A DNA stretch of 64,000 nt, from positions 32,677,259 to 32,741,258 of the forward strand of contig CAIIXF020000009.1 of NCBI GenBank assembly GCA_903813345.2, written 5' to 3'. Position 1 is the first letter of the stretch; the number at the start of each line of letters is the position of its first letter. A program made the translations under genes and the position numbers. Below the pieces are notes generated by a model, which was given only the letters and a program-made list of their open reading frames with translations, made no database searches and was not told the DNA's origin. The stretch comes from Owenia fusiformis (taxonomy: Eukaryota > Annelida > Polychaeta > Sabellida > Oweniidae). This document shows positions 50,801 through 64,000 of the stretch, piece by piece.

Positions 50801-51432
50801 CTATAGCATTTACAATCATACTTAACACTGTGAAACGTCATGTAGTGCAAATGCAAATCCAGCTTTAAAATAGCCTCTATTGCTGATCTATGGAAGTTGG
50901 CTCTATTTTCGTCCAGGAATGTGGTCCCAGTGCCTTCACCTTACATGACTTCTATGCTTAGAACGCAACCCCCTTTTCCTGTAAATCTTATATCACAATA
51001 CTATAGCAGACTCTGTACCAGAAACGCAACTTATTATACAAATTTGCTATTAACTTATAGAAATTCACTATTTAATTGAGGCTAAGATCATTAAAGTTAG
51101 AAAAAGGTTCAGAGTGCAATAAATCAAAATTTAAGCACTTACTAAACAAATGAATTGGTATACATTGGTAAAGCAGCAGCAGTATTACATATGAGATAAG
51201 TCGATAAAGATTTGATTCATCTTTTTCAAACCAAATATTTCAATGATCATTCAACAGGCCTTATTTCTGGAATAGAATATGCAACACTGCATCCCAAAAA
51301 TAGAAGTTGCAATAGATTATACAAATACACCTGGATGTGTATATTCCATAGTTTCCTGGAAAAATTGTGCTTCTGTTTTTAATTGCTATTTCTTCAATGT
51401 GCTTCATTTTGTGTCACTTTGCTTATATTGCA

Positions 51433-51546
51433 GGCAATGTGAATTGTGCTACATGCAATATAAGTTGTGCAAAAAGAAATTTAAGTTGTGCTACATGCAA
51501 TATAAGTTGTGCAAAAAGCAATATAAGTTGTGCTAATTGCAATATG
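51433..51546. repeat. 21-bp minisatellite with 42-bp higher order
   Basis: gcaatataagttgtgc followed alternately by tacat or aaaaa recurs 5-6 times. As the period is a multiple of three, + strand frames are open with the seven-residue repeat LCYMQYK / LCKKQYK. Confidence 0.9.
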
Positions 51547-51665
51547 ATACATGTCATGTGGATTTATCTGCCTGCAATACTGCATTCTGTCTGAATTATG
51601 ACATGAAAATGATTGTAACATATACTGTTTAGTATTTTATCTAAATTACCACAAACCAATTAAAG

Positions 51666-51829
51666 TACAGTAAAACCTATTAGTAACTGTAAATAGACCA
51701 CCTCCGCAAGTAGAGGACGTCAGAGCCTCCTAACAACTGACCCCAGGAACCTCTGTAAGTGGAACATCCCCCAAGTGGAAGACTTTTAGAGGTACTAAAG
51801 ATGTTCCACTTACAGAGACTTAGCTGTAG
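51666..51829. mobile_element. Tigger-like MITE, ~163 bp
   Basis: The left end tacagtaaaacctatt and the right end gagacttagctgta are imperfect inverted repeats flanked by TA. The interior carries ctctgtaagtggaacatc and its inverted form gatgttccacttacagag, so the arms extend inward. Confidence 0.55.
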
Positions 51830-53432
51830 TTTTCTGTTGTTTTATGTTAATTCATTTGGATTAATAATGATATTAAACCTCAAACTGTACAGTTGCCCTA
51901 GTTTTGAAACCTCAGTGGAAAATTTCAAGTTACTGAGGAATATGTGTCCTATTAGCAAAGATAAACAATTCCTTAACCACATTTCGGCCTGCTTTATATA
52001 TAAATTCACAAACTTGTAAGGTCATTTCATTGCTCAAGCCGGCATAAGGCATTTAGATGGATTTTTGTGAACCCAATTTTGTGAAAGGTTTCCAACTATA
52101 ACAGTTACCATGATATAATGCATGACTATCATATTTGAAGCTAGAATGTGATTCTGTAGTGTAATTGGTCAAATAATGTCACATAAAAAGATATCCAATG
52201 ATTTTGGTAAAATATAGAAAATATGTTGTTTTGAAGGCTTATGGAAACCAAACTACGAGAAAGCCTAACATCTTTACAATTACATCTCATCCACAAGTCA
52301 TTGCCATTTGTTAGAAATTTAGTATAATATTTTAGAAGAGATTAATGAATGATATTAGAAGTGTCAATTGTTGAAGTTGTTATTATTTATCTATTTGAAA
52401 TGTCTGTTAATAAATAGTCTAATTACTCAGATGCGAGTAGGTAGTTACCAGTTTCACCACCAGGTGGCTGATTCGGGGGAATTAACATGGCAGGGTATTA
52501 CAAAATTCCCTTAAACTTGAATATGCATCAGTTTTAGTGGTTCACTTGTCATATTACCCTTATGTATCTGATAGTTATACAAATTAAAATATGTCCAGTA
52601 AAAGAAAAGATTATCTGCCCAACACAAGAAAAGATATTTCACTTTTTGTGGTTTTACAACATGGGGTCTATGGGGAATCTCCCCGACCTAGAAGTCACAT
52701 TTTCAAAGAAAATTAAATTTTCAAAGTTGATAAACTCTTTTCAAAACCACATTTCTAAATGTAATTTTACATGTAGATTCCAAATATGACATCAGTTTGA
52801 CTGAATTGTGAATTTTTAATGACGTTAATCAAGATTATTTCTACTCGCATCTGGGATATTGAAACTGTTAGAAAATAGTTAAATAGCACAGTTCCCTGTC
52901 AACATATATATACATTACAGAGCCACCAGCGCCATCTTACTATCTTGCTATATCTCCAGCATGTAATAATGCAGGCGAAGATTTAATCTTTTAATCAATT
53001 TCTCACGTATGGAGGTGTTAGGAAACAATATTATGCTTCGTACTGATTTACAAGTTACATAACCTTGGCTCCATGAACTCATCTATGAAGGTTTCATATT
53101 TTGTTTCAAGGCCGTAATTCTTACGACATTCACCTGAGGCCAAGGTCTATGTTATATGTTATAACATCCGAGATTATAGTTTAGAATAAGATATGCTTGC
53201 ATAATATTAAAAAGAAAGTCAAGGTCCTATATCTACTTTATTGAATCTCAATGAGTTTCATGTTTTACAAAGTTGATGTCTAAATTATTTTGGGCACCAA
53301 AGTTTTGTGTGTGACCCTAAATCCATGCTGTACAATGTAGATAATTTAGAAAATTGTTGATAATTTAAAAAAACAAATGTCTAGGTTATTGAATAATAAA
53401 TGACTAATTCATGTTCATTTTATGATTTCTAG

Positions 53433-53584
53433 GCACTTCCTTGATGTCTATACACTAGTGTGCCCACGCACTGATCGTCTCTGTCGGTTGAAACCACACA
53501 TCAGTTGTCTGCGTAGCCATAGATGTATGCCACACGACACTTAGAGATTGGACGAGACTCGAGGGCTTGAGAAAAATGTGAATG
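53433..53584 (+). ncRNA. Candidate exon 10
   Basis: Acceptor cattttatgatttctag and donor aatg|gtaagt give 152 bp, strongly G+C-richer than the flanks and with several CpGs. All three frames contain stops. Confidence 0.5.
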
Positions 53585-56500
53585 GTAAGTTAGTTATATT
53601 TAAAGTTTAATAATTTATATGAGAAAAATAATTGCATCTTGAACATTTTCTTTATTTTAGATATTGAGTCATGTCACGATTGAGGTCTTTGGCAATGGCC
53701 AGAATGAAATATGAGGTCACGTATTTACCAATAATTGCCATAAATCTTAAAATCAATGTTTTTGTTAAGATTCTAATCTAACAAACAAACAAAAAACAAC
53801 TATTTGCATTTATGTTTATTGGTCATATATACTTTATTAGAGACCAATAAATCAATTGTTCTAGTTATTGTGACGTCAGGCGTCATCTTAGATCTGTGAT
53901 ATACAATTTCTTGTCTGAAAAAATGGGAATGGGGTATTAATAGAGGATGTCCTATAATTAATTCAAATGATTTTTATTGTCTATGAACGGATATGATGTC
54001 TGCAAGAGCCAGTGTAAGAGAGAGTACAAATATCAATATACACAATGGTATAAATCAAATCCTGAGTAAATCATAGGATGTTCCTTTTATCCCATACCCT
54101 ATAAACCCCTGTCATGTTTTTTTTAAATATCTAATCATCCACAATGAATTATCGACATGTAAAATATCCCGTTAAAACAGATAACAGTCTCACTTTGAGT
54201 CAGGTAGCAAAACTATACCATCGATGGTTTTTATGGCTTACAAGCTCCCAAGTGAAACAGAAAAACATTTAATATTTCAAATTAAAATATCTATGATTCA
54301 AATATTCTCCTATTTTTATATCTATTTTTTGAATATATTTCTTGTGCATTTTGAATTCACATTGTTATTTTAGATGTTATGTGTCACAAAAATATATATG
54401 TTGATCAAAATATAATTCAATAATCGTGGGCTTAAAAAAATCGTTTGATATTTGAACCTCAGCTCTGCTTCTAATTTGCAATTTGGAGCATTTCTTGATT
54501 AATTCTCTATACTAAGCGTGTATATAGAGGAGAAGATCATATATTAATGTATCATGAACTACACCTACTCAATTGAAAACCACCAGTTCCCTTTTATAAA
54601 CTGTCGCCTGCTTCACCTACTGCTTTGATACAATCTCTCTGTCACAAAGTTTAATTTTCCTCTACAGTTAAATTAGTCTAATTCAAACACCACTGGGACA
54701 GGCCTAAAGTGTTCTGAATAGGAATGTTTCTGTAGAATCTGTTTCTGTAGAATTTAGACTGTCTACTTCGTCCAGTCACCTGCATTGTTTATCAATTTGT
54801 GTCTGAAGTCTTCTTCTGGATTGGGTTTGGTAACATAATGTCTGTTATATTTTTGGCCGCCATTAACAGAAAGTTCTGTCTATTTTACCTTGTTAATAGA
54901 CGTACAGGTAGGCGTTGCATTTGAAATCCTCACCTAGGAGTAGATAGACTTTAAAACGGGTGGGAAGTACACTGGGTAGTTTTCAGTTTCTCAGCTAAGA
55001 GCAACGCCCAGTTGCTTCAGTAGACTACATGTAATTCTAAAAATATAATATGGTTGGAACACAATAACCTGCCCACACTTATACACTATGATTTGTGAAT
55101 GTCAGAGTTCTTCAGCATTTATCTATTGTCATTTAAATAAGTTCAGTGACACACAATATTCAAGGAAAAATCTCACTTAATATCGTTTAATGGTAGGGGT
55201 TAAGCACCTATTGCTGACCCTCAAGTAACAGCCTGCATTATATGTACCATCAATAGAATGTATATCTTATCTGAAATATTAAAAGTGTTCACCTGGTAAA
55301 TGAAAAAGGTGCATGCACATTTTTAATTATAGTGTCAGTGACTTGATCATTCATTTACAAAAGGATCACAAAACATTGTTCTGCTTTTCTCTAATTATGG
55401 TGTATTTTGGATCAGAAATAGAGATGAGCCCTTTTAATCATCTTTCATTTGTTAAAATTTATTGAAAGTGTATTGGATCGCCATCTATATTGAATCGAGT
55501 AATTAATGCAAAACATTGGGTTGAAATAATTCATTTGATTTATTTACAATATAAAGATGGCAGTCATGTAGTCCATGCTGAGAAGAGAATGTTGAATAGT
55601 TTTAAGAAATCGTATAGATGGCAGGTCACTGTATTGTTTAACATGCCCTATTAAAATGAGCTAAAGTATAAAAAATTGCTCTCATAAAACTTACCCAAAT
55701 TTTTTACTTTTTTTATTATCGAAAGATGATGATGTTCTATTATTGCAACATGTTATTTAAGGTTTTTGAAGCAAAGATGCAAACATGATATTTAATATTA
55801 CTTAATATATATTCTTTTATTGACTCTTATATATGTCAGTCTAAAACCCTTCAACACTCCAATTTATTGTCAAAATATCATAAAGTCACTCTTGCATCAC
55901 ACATTTCATTCTTATTAAGAATTATTTCCTTTCATGCTGAGGGCATCTGAAAGATATATAATTTTCACTGTATAAACCTCATATCCAGACCCTCTCATCG
56001 CATAAACATTGTCTTCTGGAACACAATTCATGATAAAAAAAATTGTGATATTCTATATTTTCAGCTCTACTGATTCCTTTATATTCCATTGTATAGAAGC
56101 TCATATGTGAACAATACTATTTTAATCCTCATGTCAAAATCATAGCTTCAGACGTTCAGAGTGTTTTGTCCATTACCCCGTCTCTTGACATATACAATTG
56201 TGTGGTCGATTTGGAGAAAAATCTGGATCTAGATTGATTTTTGATGGTTTCAAATTTTGACATTGACAAGCATTTACTCTTTATGATAAAATGATCTTTG
56301 ACTCTTCTTTTCTCTCATGATACTTATCAGATTCGCGACTGGCTTAAAATCACAAGTTGGAGGTGCATTGAATTATAATTCACTGATTTTAAGAAGTTTA
56401 CTTCTAAGGGCTGTGATATTTTATTCAAAATTTGTTGACTTTTCGACTAATGGCACATCACACTTGTTGATTACATTGCCTTAGTTGTATTTGATCTTAA

Positions 56501-59500
56501 TTTTATTTTTGCATCTTCAAATTCTTCAACATTTTTTCTTGATACTTTATAATTTCACACATTTTATTTCCTGTTATTTTATATTCATGAAGATTTAAAA
56601 CTTTTTTAAATTCATGTAAGTTCTCAATTCAAGGTTTGTATAAAAAACGTGTACTTGTACAGCCTATGTATCTTTTACTATACTATCTTTTTACTGTAAC
56701 ATTACATTTCGACCTTGTAGACAGATCAAGAAATCCTGAGATTATAATTACATATGCATACAGCTTTGTGAATATAATATTTGATCTTGATACATGCCAG
56801 ACAAAATTGTCGTTAAGCATTTCTTGGGAAATATAGCATTTAGGCCAATTTGGAACCCTCCAAGAGTCGCTTAGTAGCTAGTTGACCCAGATCCATGCTG
56901 TTTGGAAATCAAACCACTCAGTCAAATACAACCAATTAAAACAAATGGAAGTGTTGACAAATAAACAGATTCCCTTGGTTCTATTAAACCATGTTGCTTC
57001 ACATGGCAAGTAACTTATATAACTGGAAATTTAAGATGGCTTGACCCTGTGGAAGATTCTGTCATTTTATGTAACATTCCCTTTGATGAATGAATTGTCT
57101 TGAAAACATTTCTATTTTATTGTCCTGGTTTGATGTATAATGTAATTCATTGAAGATTTTATCTTTTAGGAAGTAGCTTGGTCAATGCATGATTTGCATA
57201 TACTTAGCACCTTCCGTTTGTGGAGCTATTCTAGTTTTTTGGTGTTCTTGATTTGTGTGGTCAAGTCAAGAGATAAGAATTTAAAATTTCATGGGGTTCT
57301 TAGTTCCCAGACTTTGTTTACTCTTTTTTTTTCTCAAATAATTTATTTTCTTGCTTACATTAAGAATGTGTTATGCAAGCATTTCTTAATAAATAATTGT
57401 CAATATTCGACAAGTTGTGTCTCTGAATTAACATATAATTCTTAAGGTGATCTGTAATCTAGATGCGACAGGTGCTAATAGTTCTGAATGACCTTATCAG
57501 GGCACATCCCTCATTAATTAGTAAGTTAATTAATCTGATAATTAAATGATTGAGAGTTCCTTAATAAGTATAGGATAACATCTATACTGATATTATAAGG
57601 GATCTCAGGGGAGGCATCAAAGTTACAGTGTATCTTACCCTCATCCCCACTCCCCCACCTCAGTCCTAGATGCACCTTGAAGTTATAATATGAGAGATTA
57701 GACGCTGATAGTTAAAGAAGATGGCCCCTCCCTCCGTATTTCAAGGACATCTGAATGATTTGGCATTTTAAGGGAAAAAATTATTTTAAAATATAGATTC
57801 ACTTTTACATTGATAGGAATCTTGAAAAATTTGAAGATTATGCAATTTCTGGATCATGCTTAAGTTTCATTATTATCTGTAAGGATACATCTGTACATGA
57901 ATCTGAAACATCCTATTCAAAGGCCCACATCAAAAACTCATTATATTTGTATTTTTATGCTGTATAAGAAGATTCAAAAAGGTTTAGAATACTTTGGATC
58001 GAAGTGAATCAAAGTTCTACATTCTAAATATTATTTTTGTTACTTTTAGTTTAAGAAAACAAGTTTGAACAATTACAGAAATTGGCAATTTTATGCATGA
58101 CAGTTTTGAATTTCACAGATATTAAATCTTTTTCTGAGATTATCAAACTATGAATTGGAGGCCCTGACAGGAGCATAGGTCACAGTAACATTGCATGATG
58201 TAGAATAAGACAAAAAATACTGAAAAAGAATATTTCTGAATAAACGAAGAAAAAGTTTTAAAGCTTTTAGAATGCTTTGGAAATAAGAATAGAGAGACAG
58301 TTAAGAATTAAATGAATTTCTATTTCTATTCAAATGCTTTCTTCTCTTAATAATGATGTTGATTAAGAAACAGAAAAATTAACCGAAATGTTTACAGATA
58401 TCTGTATGATTTTATCCTTTTAATTTGTAACATTTCTTTAGGTAGAGTATCTTTCAAGAATGTATGTCAAGCAAACTGTTTAAAGAAAACTATTGAATTC
58501 TGTTTGCAAACAAAAAAGGACCTCTTGGCCCCATTTCGAAAATTCATCATGCTATATTTTGTTATATTTCAATATGTTCATATAGTATTTCAACAAATCC
58601 AAACAGATAAAAGGCAAATAACATAAGATAGTAAGTAAAACAGTAAAATAAGTGTGAATGAATACAAAAAATATTTCGAAATATATCAATCAAGTAACTT
58701 TTGTGTGCAAAAGTAAAATCAGGCATAGGATCAAAAACCATTGGGTTCTAATTCTAAATTATGCAGAAATGAATGAAATTTAGGTACGTCATTCAAATTT
58801 TATAGAGAAAAAGTACAAAATCGTGATGACCAATTTCATATTCAACACAAACCGTCTGCTCCAGAGTTTGTTGTAACTGATCTGCTATTACTGTCACAAT
58901 CCATTGGTGTTATCTCTCAATAAGCCACGCAGTTGACAGGGGGGTCAACGATACAAAGTGTGTAGAATGGATAGAACATTTGTCGCTCATAAATCTACTA
59001 TAATACAGGTGTATGTTACACTCTGTTTACAAGCCAAAAAACATAAGCCGAATACCACAGTTGAACATGTTTTAAGGTTTCTAATTACAGACTACAATGT
59101 ACTTGTATTTCAAACATTCCTAAAGAAAGTTTATTTTGAACTCTTTTTTCCTGATGGTCCATTGGTGGTGAAAATTGATAGGGGTTTCATGAAATGATAT
59201 ACTCTTTTTATGCTTGCTGGTATCATTATGTACAATAACATTATTGGTTGCAAAGTTTTTGTCTTTAATTGTAGTTATCTCTAGATGACAGTAAACATCA
59301 ATCGAAATAATTACATATTTTATATACCAATTATATTTCACATTGTTGATTTTGATTTATTTTCTTTGCAAAATAAATCAAGGGCATGAGAGTAGTCACG
59401 TTTCAAGTTTGTGTTTCCCTGATAAAATCTGTTATTACCATGAAAATCAGACAGTGCACACTGCCTTTATGAAAAACTACAAAAAGATAAAAGTTGAATT

Positions 59501-61322
59501 TGTTTTCTTTTTATTTAAGACTATGTATGAGAGATAAACACAAGGGGACATGTAGTATGCAAAACAATTGAGTCTACTAACAGACATAATAAAATACACA
59601 GTAAATATAATTAATAAAAAGAAGCCGACCAACTGCTCGGGTTTAACCCCGTACATGTGTCGTGCCCAGATTTTTGAATGTATAACGTGCCCAGATTTTT
59701 GAATAGATACACCAGTCATTCTAACCCAGGAACTTCAGATTTTCTAGAAACATTCTGAACTTGTTATGAAAAATTATCAGTTTCTGAGAATCTTTGAGTT
59801 ATTTGTATCTTATAAGCCACAGCATGAACCATTCTTTCATCTTCCTACTCTATCTCTGGTCCGATAACCCTGATTCCACTACTACTTACTCACTGTGCAT
59901 GCTAAACGTATTATCCCTTGGTGAAAAAGGAGATATAACATGGAGATGGGATGAGGCATATACATGTACATGTTAACTAAATTTTATTCAGTTACTCTAT
60001 CTTTTCATTTGAGAAAAAACTGGAGATTAACTGATCAGTGAAATGTTTAAAAGGACACCCGTCACCCCCCTTTGTGCATCCCCCTCTGTGTATCACATGT
60101 TCTCACTTTTACAACCAGTTATCTTCCCTGGCCCTTATTTTCTTTCTTATGTACCAGTCATTACTATGTCTAATTTTGATTGTGAAGGTCTTGAGAAAAA
60201 GTATTAGTAAATTAAAATCTCAGAATTTAAACTTACTATATGTAGCTAATTTCTATTTAATTTTTGCGTAAGATATCTAAAAGTGCTGTGTCAAATTGTT
60301 CAGGGGAAGGGAATGCCTTTGAAACAATGCCACTCTCCAACATTTACAATCTGGAAAAGATAAGAAAAGATTCTCATAAAATACGATTAATAAGGCGTAA
60401 AAATACATGTTATGACCATTTGGCTTCAAAAACATTTTTAATTAAAATATATATAGAACGCAAATTTGAAACAACAGTTTTTGGGACATATTCCAACAAT
60501 TGCTGCTATCATCTCAGAGCCATCTAGTGTGAGAAAACTGACATATTGGTGCCCCTTTTCTACTCCTGTTCATGTCAATGCCAGCCTTCAATACTGCGGT
60601 CCAAAAGGAGTAGTAGGTGAAAAGTGGTTTCTGGCTCAAGGCAGTGTTTGTATTCAGAGATAATTTAGCAGACATTGATAAACAATTGGTTTCCAATACT
60701 AAATAATACATGAGATAATAGGATATTTGGGAGGATATGAGTTGACAGTACATTAAGTTTGCACTATGGTGGTCGTTGGTCAAGTATTTGGCTTGTTATG
60801 TCTGGAAAATACGAAACTGTTATACAATTGTAATTCTTAGTTTTCATTGATTTTCATGATTTCATAAGTGGTCTGGTTTTCAAGATCAGTTATGCAACTT
60901 TGATAGTTCTCCTGATCTGATTATAAAATATGTAACATAATAGTACTTTTAAAGTACACAATTTGATTTCATGCTTCTATTTACAAGATACAATATAAAA
61001 AATTGACTCTTCAGCATATTTGTTGTGTGTGTTAACTCCATCATGTCATTTGTCACTAGGGGTATGTTTTGGGCCATGTTTTCTCTCTTTGATTGTTTGT
61101 TTGTTGTTCAAAAGGTTGTTATTTATGCAATTTAGCATGTAAAACGCTGTGTTGGCTTGTGATTTGTTTGTCATGGGACACTGTTATAAATAGCTACTAT
61201 ATCAAAGTTGTGACGAGACCCTGGCATTAGCCAAGGCCTTAGTGCCCATAAAAATCACTTTTCAGATGTAAGTAACCTTAGTTTTTTCATTTTGTTGGTA
61301 ATTTTTATTTGTGTATTTTCAG
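53585..61322. other. Presumed intron 10
   Basis: About 7.7 kb of AT-rich DNA. A tgacgtca-type CRE lies at about 53871. The patch 60480-60665 is more complex in composition than its surroundings but has no good splice pair. I found no tandem arrays or element ends here, unusually for this window. Confidence 0.4.
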
Positions 61323-61422
61323 AATGGGACTTCACCCTTTTTGGAGCCAACAATCACGACAATATACAGGTGCGGCTCATCTGAGAGGACAGGCCATCTT
61401 TGCCAATGTCAGGTTTAGATTG
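61323..61422 (+). ncRNA. Candidate exon 11
   Basis: Acceptor tttgtgtattttcag and donor agattg|gtaagt give 100 bp, G+C-richer than the flanks. An alternative donor tgtcag|gtttag lies about 10 bases earlier. One frame is open through the exon. The strong donor implies that the transcript continues to the right, but no later exon was found before the window ends. Confidence 0.5.
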
Positions 61423-64000
61423 GTAAGTATATGGTACTTAGAAAATATACTTGTTGAGATATCATTGTAATATGAGGTACTGTTTCAAAGTACTGTAAGA
61501 AATTAGGAGTAAATAACAAAGATATATTGGAAATGGGTGTGTTCGCTTCATCTGAGCTGTTGCTTGCAGATTACACCCAAACTAATCTAAATTCACCACA
61601 ATGCTTGAGAAAGTATAAATGATCTATCCAATTGGAATTTGTTTTAGAAATTCACCAATCTGTTGAGAGTATGAGGCATTCTTTTTAGCAAATTATCCAT
61701 ATGGTTTCTGTATGGAAACGTCCCCTAAAGGTAACATATTGCGGAGAGGTTTGTTTGGAAAAGTTTGACAAAGTGCTCCATAGCTGGTTAATCACTTACC
61801 TGTATGCGATACTACACCTGCTTTAACGAGTTTACCTGAAACGATATGTTACTTTTTTACTTACCTGGGAATGTTACCTTTATTTGCCATTGCTTTCTGT
61901 TAAAATAATTACAGTAAACCTATTTTTAATTATTTTTCAATAAAAGTGAACAAATGACTGCATTACAGCAAAACTGTTTCTGTGAACACCATATAAACTT
62001 TGAAACAAGATTTCCCATTGACTCTCACGTTAATAAAATCATCAACATGTAAACATGTTTTACTTTCAATTATAGTGTTCACATAACATTTTAACATTTT
62101 ATATACTGTACTATGAACTTTTGCATTTTTGCTTAAATCTTTTCTTGCATTTATAAATATATCTACCCATGTTTTGGGATGGATTTCTTGTTTTAGGATG
62201 GATATCTGGATCATAAAAATCAAATTAGTTGTTAATCACACATTATTGCTCAGTCCTTGCTGGGAAAAAATTAATTCTAAGAAAACTATGAACCCCAATT
62301 TTCCTTCCAGAATATTGAATATATGTCATGTAAAACATTTTGAACAGGACTCGTTTGCATGTTTTTTTTCAATTTCTTCTGTGTTCTTTGTCCTTATTTT
62401 GCACATGAAATGTAGTGAAATAAATATTCACGAAAAACAAAATCTTTTTAAGGTGATTTGTAAAGACTTGGGCTGAGATATGTCTGCATTCTTTTAGGAT
62501 TCAGTATCAAATGTTGTCTATAAATGTTGTGTTGTCAACACTTCCAGTTCCAGTAGATTTATCTTCTAGCTACAGGTCTCTTTGGGATTTCAATTATGTT
62601 TTACATATGTAGACTCTCACATCCTATTTGTAGCTCAAAATATATGTAGTAGAAATTCTTTTTATTATGTTCTTCATCTTAGGTTCAAGAGTGGGTTTCA
62701 TTCCTGATTTTTGGCATATTCCATTCATATTAAGGTGGACCTAGTGAGTGTGTATTTGAGTTTTTTTCACATGGTGGCAGCAGCAAATAGCTGAATTACT
62801 TATTTTGTTTTACCAACCTTAATCTGAAAACCTTAACATTCAACATATTTTTTTGTTTTGGAAAATATATATTCATGTAATGTTCCCTTATTTATCGCAA
62901 TTGCTTCCTTTATTCACCTCATGACTGCTTTTTTCTGCGAAAAGACATACAAATACTAACATTTTTTCGAGAAACCTGGGAAAACAAATTAATTGAAATA
63001 GCACATAACAGTTGGCTTTAATCAGCTTGACAGGCTTCAGCAATTGGAATCAAAATTATTGATGCTATAACTTAGCTTTATTTGTCAACAACAAAGTAAA
63101 CCCTGGCAACAAATTCTGCCTCTATGGTTTTTAGGGGTTCAACATGTTGTTCAAAATTGTATTTATTTCAGGTGTGAGATAATGTTATACTACTTTTCAA
63201 ATATTTTGTTAATTTTTAATATTGCATCTAAAAAGAGTAAAATTATTTGAATACTCCAATGGGTGTTTCTCTTTTTTTGCCAGAATGTGCTAAGGGCTTA
63301 CTAAACTTATAACTCGTAATTGCATTAATTGAGCACTACACAATGAAGATATATTGATAACAGGTGAAGTACGAAAAATCCACTAAAAAATTCTTTTCTC
63401 TGGTGATGTATTAGTCTTTGAGAGATTACAGCCTTCTTTGATGATCACCCCATCGGCATTTCTAAGACCTGTTGATATTAAACACTCCTTTTTTAAGACA
63501 GACCAATTAACTATTGTTTTAGTGCAATTAAAATCTAGTGTTGTTTTTATTTAAGGCACATGCCTACGAGACCTGCACACTCTCAGCTCTAATTGTTCAT
63601 GTCTTAAATGTTCTGACTAAAAACCCATCCCTCAAGTAATGTATTTCTGTATTGTGTTGCTGTACAAGTATTTCCATCAGGTGGATCTCTGAAGGTCATG
63701 CTTGAAATACCCATGCATCGACATTTTTCTTTGTTGTCATCACTGAAAACAAAAAAGTATGATAATTATCAAGGCACGATTTCAGCTTGCTCTGTTTTTT
63801 AAGATCACTTTTCATAACCTGCATCATTAATTTTAAGACTGGAGCACTTTTTTCTTGGACATAAATCAAACTGTAAAAACCATCACCCCATTTACGATTA
63901 ACTGCATTTGCCCAGCATAAACTCAGCAGTTGTACACAGTGCAACAATTTGTTTTACCAATGAGTGGTGAATATTTTATGATTCAAATGTTCAGAACATA
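61423..64000. other. AT-rich right end of the window
   Basis: An inverted pair, aaaggtaacatatt (61727-61740) and gatatgttactttt (61843-61856), may mark a small decayed element. Two minus-strand donor-like acttacctg words (about 61794 and 61859) lie by it. Nothing else is supported. Confidence 0.4.

Larger units (their letters stand above)
49918..53432. other. Presumed intron 9
   Basis: About 3.5 kb. It holds dispersed repeat copy C, a 21-bp minisatellite and a Tigger-like MITE. The stretch 51830-53432 shows nothing else. Confidence 0.4.
7400..61422 (+). ncRNA. Putative multi-exon long non-coding RNA gene
   Basis: This entry joins eleven candidate exons, all on the + strand, each with an AG acceptor and a GTAAG/GTGAG-like donor (listed separately). 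Exons 39548, 45308 and 53433 contain stops in all three frames, so no continuous reading frame runs through the set. None of the partial translations is a family I recognise. Intron lengths range from about 1 kb to 16.5 kb. It could instead be several alternative transcripts, or the 5' UTR exons of a coding gene lying to the right of the window. No polyadenylation site was assigned. The start at 7400 is approximate. Confidence 0.4.

Noticed and set aside
51420-51433. Acceptor-like tgcttatattgcag
   Set aside because: It borders the 21-bp array with no suitable downstream donor.
51279-51594. Repetitive LCYMQYK-type frames
   Set aside because: By-product of the 21-bp minisatellite.

Overview
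The window looks like AT-rich nuclear DNA from an animal, probably a marine invertebrate. This rests on the base composition, the frequent acatgta/tacatgtac words, many short DNA-transposon derivatives and many minisatellites; it does not identify the species. There are no bacterial-style gene blocks. The longest open frames (up to 147 codons) lie in tandem repeats or look like chance, and I recognise no protein family. I saw no rRNA or known microRNA, no CRISPR array, and no reverse transcriptase or capsid coding; tRNAs were only skimmed for and none was noticed.

The best-supported gene-like structure is a series of candidate exons, all on the + strand, each bounded by AG and GT(A/G)AG-type splice signals: a promoter-like start with CCAAT and GC boxes at 7020-7370 and a first exon ending at 7507 or 7595, then 14779-14845, 31396-31713, 34782-35218, 39548-39709, 43197-43301, 45308-45416, 46717-46834, 49786-49917, 53433-53584 and 61323-61422. 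I checked three exons (39548, 45308, 53433) frame by frame and each has stops in all three frames. Another exon carries a 19-bp repeat that cycles through the frames. The simplest reading is a spliced long non-coding RNA gene of more than 50 kb, possibly continuing past the right edge. A coding gene with a long multi-exon 5' UTR, or several alternative transcripts, cannot be excluded.

Layout. 1-6200: a Tigger/pogo-like element (98-961), plain AT-rich DNA, then a large minisatellite (4508-5415, 54-bp unit made of two 27-bp halves) and its decayed continuation to about 6095. 7000-7600: putative promoter and exon 1. 7600-31400: very long introns with a terminal-inverted-repeat element (12880-13084), a triplicated 86-bp unit before exon 2, small tandem arrays, a G-quadruplex motif and copies of two dispersed families. 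31400-61400: most of the exons, with more minisatellites (33841-34054, 36249-36690, 37345-37765, 51433-51546), two small Tigger-like elements and a fold-back element (48426-48901). 61423-64000: nothing convincing beyond a small inverted repeat.

Two dispersed families seem undescribed to me: an ~80-bp element ending TACCCT...AGGGTA (about six copies) and a ~200-bp pyrimidine-rich repeat (four copies). Everything rests on reading by eye; no alignment or database search was run.
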